Assembly: GCA_963580005.1 (NCBI GenBank)
Contig: CAUZJR010000388.1
Span: 1 to 5,469, forward strand
DNA: 5,469 nt
Origin: UBA8437 sp963580005
Lineage (GTDB): Bacteria; Planctomycetota; Planctomycetia; Planctomycetales; Planctomycetaceae
Reading direction: 5' to 3'
Positions 1 through 5,469 of this stretch are shown here, piece after piece. Within the stretch, counting starts at the first letter, position 1. Each line of letters begins with the position of its first letter. The notes under the pieces were generated by a model, which made no database searches, was not told where the DNA came from, and saw only the letters and a list, made by a program, of their open reading frames with translations. Position numbers and translations under genes: made by a program.

Positions 1-1595
1 TGGCGATGGTGCGGAGCCTGGGTCGTCGAGGTGTGGAGCTCTATTGCGGCGAAGAGGCTCCCTTTGCGCCGTGTTTCTTCTCGAAGTACTGTAAGGGGAG
101 CTTTCAGCACCCCTCGGTCGGCGGCGACCCCGAGGCGTTCATCGACTACATGGTCGAGAAGGTCAAGGAGTTGAAGCCCGAGGACCCCGACGAACCCTAC
201 GTGTTGATGCCGGTGCACAAGGAGACGTGGCTGATCGCCGAGCACCGTGAACGGTTCGAGGGGCTGGTCACGATTCCGCTGACGTCGCATGCCAACATGG
301 CCCGCACCCATGACAAGGGAAAGCTGGCCCTGTTGGCCCAGGAACTGGGGATCACGATCCCTCCGACGCAGCAGTTCCACGACATCGACGACCTCTACCG
401 AGCGATCCCCGAGATGACATTCCCGGTCTTCCTGAAGGTCCGCGAAGGTGCTGCCGGGGTGGGATTGAAGAAATGCGATTCGGCCGAGGACCTGACGGCG
501 ACGTTCCGGGAATTCGTTGACGGTTTCGGGTTGGAACCGGATGAGTATCCACTGGTTCAGGACTTTGTGAAGGGTGAGGACTATTGTGTTTCGGCGTTGT
601 TCGACGGCGGGCAGCGGGTGGCGATGATGACCTACCACAACGTGCGTGCGTTTCCTCGAGGTACCGGCGCGGGGGCCTTGCGTGAGACGGTGGCGTTGCC
701 CGAGGCTGAGGCGTCGGCCCAGCAGATTCTGGAGCACCTGCAGTGGCACGGCATGGCGCAGCTGGACTACCGCGTGGGCGAGGACGGGACGGCGTACCTG
801 ATCGAGTTGAACCCAAGGTTCTTTGGGGGGCTGCCCCAGGCGATTGCATCGGGGGCCGACTACCCGTGGCTGCTTTATCGCATGGCGTGTGGCGAGGCGA
901 TCGGTCAAGAGCCCGATCTCGACTACGAGGTGGTGACCGAGGCTCCCTTTGTCGGCCTCTTGGCCACGTTGGATGAAATCGCTCACGACGAAAGGGCCCT
1001 GGGCCGGCTGCGGAGGGTGGCTGATGAGCTGGGAGCGTTGAAGCGGGGCGAGGAGACCGAGAGTGAGGACGCTCGGTTGAAGCCGCTGTGGGACGCGATC
1101 CGCGATGCGGCCAATCCCAGCGACATCAAGGCGTATGTGAAGGAGATGTTCGAGGTCCACAGGGGCTCGATCAATGATGTCCTGCAGTCGGATGACCCGA
1201 GGCCAGCGCTGGGGGTGTTGTTCCCGTTGGCCCTGATGCTCAAGCACGGCAAGCTGTCGATGGGTGTGATCACGTCCGAACAGGAGATCGCCGAGGAGCG
1301 GCCGCGGCGGAGTTTCCGCAGCCAGTTGCTGCAGCCGCGCTGGAAAACCGTCTTCGCCACGATCGTGCTCTTTGCCCTGGGAGTACTCTTGAGCAGCACG
1401 GCTGCGACCAGTGGAAATGTGGGTGGGTGGCTGATGTGGCCATCGAGGACGCTTTTTGGAGATCCCACCGAGTTGGCCTCGGAGGCCGGGACGATTGGAG
1501 GGGCTCTGAAGCTGACCGGGTTTTACGTCTTCAACGTCGGCGTGTTGTACCTGGTATCGGCCTGGGCACTCAGAGAACGCCGCACACGGGAGTGA
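1..1595 (+). CDS. Membrane-tethered ATP-grasp ligase-like protein (5' end outside window)
   Basis: An ATP-grasp enzyme, the fold that activates a carboxylate as an acyl-phosphate and joins it to an amine or similar nucleophile; its substrate is unknown. Counting from the ATG at position 6, residues 1-95 look like a pre-ATP-grasp domain. DKGK at 103-106 precedes the central domain, FPVFLKV at 139-145 with K144 and a glycine-rich loop (148-153) fits the nucleotide-binding hairpin, and QDFVKGEDY at 185-193 fits the adenine-side strand. ELNPRF at 267-272 supplies the Mg-binding E267 and N269. Residues 300-440 are mostly helical and charged. Two hydrophobic helices follow, at about 448-466 and 503-523, so the enzyme is probably anchored with its catalytic part in the cytosol. 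The frame is open upstream of the ATG, and the codons before it (Ala, preceded by NTG) fit the usual start of such proteins, so I infer that 10-20 residues are missing. Similar proteins are often annotated as carbamoyl-phosphate synthase-like; the large-subunit architecture of that enzyme is absent here. Fold certain, substrate not. Confidence -1.
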   Translation, partial: AMVRSLGRRGVELYCGEEAPFAPCFFSKYCKGSFQHPSVGGDPEAFIDYMVEKVKELKPEDPDEPYVLMPVHKETWLIAEHRERFEGLVTIPLTSHANMARTHDKGKLALLAQELGITIPPTQQFHDIDDLYRAIPEMTFPVFLKVREGAAGVGLKKCDSAEDLTATFREFVDGFGLEPDEYPLVQDFVKGEDYCVSALFDGGQRVAMMTYHNVRAFPRGTGAGALRETVALPEAEASAQQILEHLQWHGMAQLDYRVGEDGTAYLIELNPRFFGGLPQAIASGADYPWLLYRMACGEAIGQEPDLDYEVVTEAPFVGLLATLDEIAHDERALGRLRRVADELGALKRGEETESEDARLKPLWDAIRDAANPSDIKAYVKEMFEVHRGSINDVLQSDDPRPALGVLFPLALMLKHGKLSMGVITSEQEIAEERPRRSFRSQLLQPRWKTVFATIVLFALGVLLSSTAATSGNVGGWLMWPSRTLFGDPTELASEAGTIGGALKLTGFYVFNVGVLYLVSAWALRERRTRE

Positions 1596-1646
1596 TTCAG
1601 AGTGGTGTCTGCCCGTCGGTCTAGAGCCGATGCAGGTGTCTGAGCT

Positions 1647-1677
1647 GGCCGGTTGAGGCCGGTTGAGGCCGGATTGA
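1647..1677. repeat. Short tandem repeat, three copies of a 10-bp unit
   Basis: The unit GGCCGGTTGA occurs at 1647-1656 and 1657-1666. A third copy with one inserted A (GGCCGGATTGA) lies at 1667-1677. It sits in the gap between the ATP-grasp gene and the small membrane-protein gene, and its last bases form part of a TTGACA hexamer. It may be a slippage product or a binding-site array. If translation of the next gene began at the TTG at 1653 the array would be coding, but a low-complexity repeat here argues for the later start. Confidence -1.
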
Positions 1678-1702
1678 CACGTGTGTTGCAGGTGGTCTAT
1701 CG
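1674..1702 (+). promoter_or_regulatory. Weak sigma70-like promoter candidate
   Basis: A perfect TTGACA lies at 1674-1679. The best -10 candidate is TATCGT at 1698-1703 with an 18 bp spacer (four of six consensus bases), or CTATCG at 1697-1702 with 17 bp. Transcription would start near 1710, leaving essentially no leader before the ATG at 1710. That makes it either a leaderless arrangement or a chance match. The -35 is convincing and the -10 is poor. Confidence -1.
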
Positions 1703-1709
1703 TCCACGC

Positions 1710-2045
1710 ATGCGAGCGGTGATGCGGGAACTTGTGTACGCGGTACTCTATGCAGCGGCCTGTGCGGGGCTGGTGTACTGCTGTGCCTCGAGCCTGTGGC
1801 GAATCGGAGACGTACCCGGTGCGGCCAAGGTGCTGTTTGCGGTGCTGGTCTTTTTCGGTGCCTATGGCGCGTACCTGTGCGGCCAGACGTCCGTCGAGAT
1901 TGTCCAGTCCTTGAACACGCTAGGCGACGCGGTTGAGCCGGAGGCCGAAGAAGACTCGTCGTCTGAGCCTGCGAGCACAGCTTCGACGGCGGGAACCGCT
2001 GCCGAGATGGCTGCAGTCGCTGTTGCGAAGTCGGTAGCCGACTAG
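1710..2045 (+). CDS. Small two-helix membrane protein, unknown function
   Basis: I do not recognise a family. From the ATG at 1710 the product is 111 residues. A short basic start (R2, R6) is followed by a hydrophobic helix at about 8-29, a short turn with W30, R31 and D34, and a second helix at about 39-57. A 38-residue tail then runs acidic at 76-82 and afterwards rich in Ser, Thr and Ala. The charge pattern suggests both ends in the cytosol. Four cysteines lie in or beside the helices (C18, C24, C25, C57), unusual for so small a protein. The start is uncertain. A TTG at 1653 would give 130 residues, but that extension is encoded partly by a tandem repeat. The ATG at 1722 is also possible. 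An AGGTGG at 1690-1695 is 14 nt before the chosen ATG, rather far for a ribosome binding site. It follows the ATP-grasp gene on the same strand, so the two may share a transcript. The codons look genuinely coding. Confidence -1.
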   Translation: MRAVMRELVYAVLYAAACAGLVYCCASSLWRIGDVPGAAKVLFAVLVFFGAYGAYLCGQTSVEIVQSLNTLGDAVEPEAEEDSSSEPASTASTAGTAAEMAAVAVAKSVAD

Positions 2046-2114
2046 CGTGAACTCCGCACCGGTTGCGGATGGGACCGGGCGTGCCAGGCGGCATCGAGTG
2101 AGGCACCGATCGAT

Positions 2115-2132
2115 GCTCTCGCCCGAGAGAGC
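2115..2132. terminator. Hairpin in convergent spacer, possible terminator
   Basis: GCTCTC at 2115-2120 pairs with GAGAGC at 2127-2132 around a six-base loop. It lies between two converging genes, where a shared bidirectional terminator would be expected. There is no T run on either strand after the stem, so intrinsic termination would be weak. A second, poorer stem (CCGGT 2059-2063 with ACCGG 2074-2078) lies in the same spacer. Confidence -1.
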
Positions 2133-2151
2133 CTCGTGGGCCGGTCCACGA

Positions 2152-3609
<1,458 letters not shown>

Positions 3610-3613
3610 CTCA

Positions 3614-3622
3614 CCCTCTCCT
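3614..3622 (-). promoter_or_regulatory. Ribosome binding site of the DUF1501 gene
   Basis: Read on the minus strand this is AGGAGAGGG. The AGGAG core (3618-3622) is eight nt before the ATG at 3609. It fills the 20 bp gap between the PSD1 stop and the DUF1501 start, which fixes the start codon and supports independent translation from a shared transcript. Confidence -1.
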
Positions 3623-3629
3623 CTCGTGG

Positions 3630-5469
3630 TTAGTCACGAGTGATGAATTCATCCATGTTGAGCATGATTCGACAGGTGGCCACCCACGCAGCCGATTCGG
3701 CGGGCGACGTGCCCTTGGTGGCGTAGTTGCCCACCAGTTTTCCGGCGTCCTCGGCATGGTCGGTGTACCACGTGCGGGCGTCGGCGAGCAGCCCGGCGAA
3801 GCCGTCGAGTTCTCCGGCCGCGGGTTGTCGAGCCACGCAGAACCTGAAGGCCCGGGTCAGCCGGGCCTGGTCATCGGCGTGCTGTTCGCCGATCACGCGG
3901 CGGGCCATCGCCTGCGAAGCCTCGACAAAGACCTCGTTGTTCAGCGTGGTCAATGCCTGCAGCGGGGTGTTTGAGGCTCGGCGTTCGACACAGGTGGTGT
4001 TCGAATCGGGGCAATCGAATGTGGTCAGGTTGGGGTGCGGGGCGGTCCGCTTGAAGAACGTGTACAGGCCACGTCGGAAGCGGTCGGCACCCGTACTGGC
4101 CTTCCACTTGAAATTGTTGGCATAGCTGAGTGCCGCCACGTCGGCCGGCATGGGAGGAAAGACGCTGGGTCCGCCGATCTTGCGAGCGAGCAGCCCGGAG
4201 GCGGTCAGGCTGTTGTCGCGGATGATCTCGGCCTGCAGTCGGACGCGGTTCTGGCGGGTCAGCAACGCGTTCTGCGGGTCGGCCTCGGCTAGGGCCGCCG
4301 TGGTGGACGACGTCTGGCGATAGGTGTGCGAGAGCACGATCGCCAGAATCAGGTCCTTGCGGCTCCACTTCAAACGCCGGTACTCGGTGGCCAGCCAGTC
4401 GAGCAGTGCCGGGTGAGTCGGCTTCTCGCCCCGGACACCGAAGTCGTTGACGGTCCGCACCAGCCCCTTGCCGAACAGGTGGGTCCAGGTGTGGTTGACC
4501 GCCACGCGGGGGGGCAGAGGATTGTCATCGGCGACCAGCCAGCTGGCCAGGTCGAGCCGATCGGCCAGTCGCTTGGGATCCTTGTGACGAGCCTTGACCG
4601 GGGGCAGGGTGGCGAGCCCGGCGGGGATGGCCGGGGTGGCCTTCTGCGGTCTGAGGAAGTCACCGCGATGAAACAGGATCGTGGTTCGAGGTTTGTCGGT
4701 TCGCTGCTTGATGACGCGCACGGTCATCTGCGGACGTTTCGGAGTGGCTTTCTTGAGTTCGGCCAGTGTTCGGGCCAGGCCGGCGGTGGTCTTGTCGACC
4801 TCGGCGTAGTGGGTCAGCAGCACCGCTTGGGCCTTGGCGTCCTGGGGCTTCTTCTTGACCGCCCGCAAAGCGGCGAGGACCGGCGGTTTGAGTCCGAGGC
4901 CGGTTTGAGTGCCGGTGAGCGGGACCAGGCGGAAGTGGCCCAGCGTGTGACGGCCTCCGTAGGCCTGGGTGAGGGTCACCCTGAGGTGCGGGGTGTCTTT
5001 CAGGAGGTGGGGCTTTGCGAGCAGAAACGTGGCCTGGTGAGTTTTGCCCATTTGCGGGGCGATGGCCCAGCCGGTCTTGGCCGCGTTGTCGAGGGAATGG
5101 GCAGGTGGGAACTTCTGCTGGTGGAACGAAGCGGTGGCTGAGGCGAGCTTCAATGCGGTGGGCTTGGCAAAGGTGGCCTCTGCAGCGACTTCCACCTTCC
5201 AACCGGTGAGGACCACGTTTCCGTTGTCGGCGCGGCCGGGACCGTTCCCGGGCAGCGACTTGTGAGGAATCAGTTCGAGCCGGAATCCCGACAGGGTCGG
5301 AGCATCGATGCGACCGTGCAGCGTGTAGGTCGCCGTGTCGGGATTGGGACCAGAGGCCAACAGCGACGCGTTCTTCTGCACGGCCAGCTTGGCACCGCCG
5401 GACGCGGTGGCGTTGAGACCCTGGATCGGCAGGCTGCGGATTGGGTCCGATTCGGAACGGGCCAGGGCT
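3630..5469 (-). CDS. PSD1 (DUF1553) domain protein, N-terminus outside window
   Basis: The C-terminal 612 residues of a planctomycete PSD1 protein. The frame stays open to the window edge, and residues upstream of the possible GTG at 5381 still match the family, so that GTG is not the start. Numbering from the first full codon at 5468: residues 1-200 resemble the beta-rich linker of these proteins, with GFRLELIP at 61-68 and a GNGPGRADNGN-type loop at 74-84. HRGDFL is at 267-272. The PSD1 domain begins near RLDLASWL (304-311) and includes VNHTWTHLFGKGL at 324-336, DFG at 342-344, PTHPALLDWL at 350-359, FDCPDSN at 484-490 and TPLQALTTLNN from 501. It ends with MDEFITRD. Full-length members usually carry PSCyt1 (a heme c module) and PSCyt2 (DUF1549) domains before this, plus a signal peptide. 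None of these is visible, so heme binding cannot be judged. First gene of the pair with DUF1501. Molecular function is unestablished; links to surface or polysaccharide processing are inference. Confidence -1.
   Translation of the reverse strand, partial: ALARSESDPIRSLPIQGLNATASGGAKLAVQKNASLLASGPNPDTATYTLHGRIDAPTLSGFRLELIPHKSLPGNGPGRADNGNVVLTGWKVEVAAEATFAKPTALKLASATASFHQQKFPPAHSLDNAAKTGWAIAPQMGKTHQATFLLAKPHLLKDTPHLRVTLTQAYGGRHTLGHFRLVPLTGTQTGLGLKPPVLAALRAVKKKPQDAKAQAVLLTHYAEVDKTTAGLARTLAELKKATPKRPQMTVRVIKQRTDKPRTTILFHRGDFLRPQKATPAIPAGLATLPPVKARHKDPKRLADRLDLASWLVADDNPLPPRVAVNHTWTHLFGKGLVRTVNDFGVRGEKPTHPALLDWLATEYRRLKWSRKDLILAIVLSHTYRQTSSTTAALAEADPQNALLTRQNRVRLQAEIIRDNSLTASGLLARKIGGPSVFPPMPADVAALSYANNFKWKASTGADRFRRGLYTFFKRTAPHPNLTTFDCPDSNTTCVERRASNTPLQALTTLNNEVFVEASQAMARRVIGEQHADDQARLTRAFRFCVARQPAAGELDGFAGLLADARTWYTDHAEDAGKLVGNYATKGTSPAESAAWVATCRIMLNMDEFITRD

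Noticed and set aside
1604..1642. Direct repeat GGTGTCTG at 1604-1611 and 1635-1642, with a small TCGG/CCGA stem between.
   Set aside because: Eight-base matches and a four-base stem are within chance for this spacer, and there is no T run to make a terminator.
4326..5141. A 271-codon plus-strand open frame inside the PSD1 gene.
   Set aside because: Same kind of antisense shadow; no recognisable motif, and the minus-strand frame carries conserved PSD1 motifs throughout.
5379..5381. GTG at 5381 as the start of the PSD1 protein.
   Set aside because: The frame continues open to the window edge, and the upstream residues fit the family, so the gene is cut by the window.

Overview
The window suggests a member of the Planctomycetota. 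The base composition is GC-rich. The minus strand carries a PSD1 (DUF1553)-type protein gene followed 20 bp later by a Tat-exported DUF1501 protein gene. This pair is a strongly lineage-typical two-gene unit, found in many paralogous copies in planctomycete genomes. Genus and species cannot be read from the window.

Layout: the plus strand (1-2045) holds an ATP-grasp ligase-like gene whose 5' end lies just outside the window, then a small orphan gene for a two-helix membrane protein. The 114 bp gap between them contains a three-copy 10-bp tandem repeat that runs into a weak promoter-like TTGACA. Minus-strand genes fill 2152 to the window end: the PSD1 protein, read first and cut off at its N-terminus by the window edge, and then the complete DUF1501 protein. 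The two sides converge on a 106 bp spacer (2046-2151) with a hairpin but no T tract. No RNA gene, mobile element or CRISPR array was seen.

How the genes work together: PSD1 and DUF1501 are probably co-transcribed and both act outside the cytoplasm. DUF1501 carries a clear twin-arginine signal and belongs to the alkaline phosphatase/sulfatase-like superfamily. The biochemical role of the pair is not established. The ATP-grasp protein should be a cytosolic-facing carboxylate-amine (or similar acyl-phosphate) ligase, tethered to the membrane by two C-terminal helices. The small neighbour also has two membrane helices and is a possible partner, on position and topology alone. Nothing links the plus-strand genes functionally to the minus-strand pair.

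Most of the window is ordinary planctomycete content. The least explained parts are the membrane-tethered C-terminal half of the ATP-grasp protein and the small cysteine-containing membrane protein beside it.
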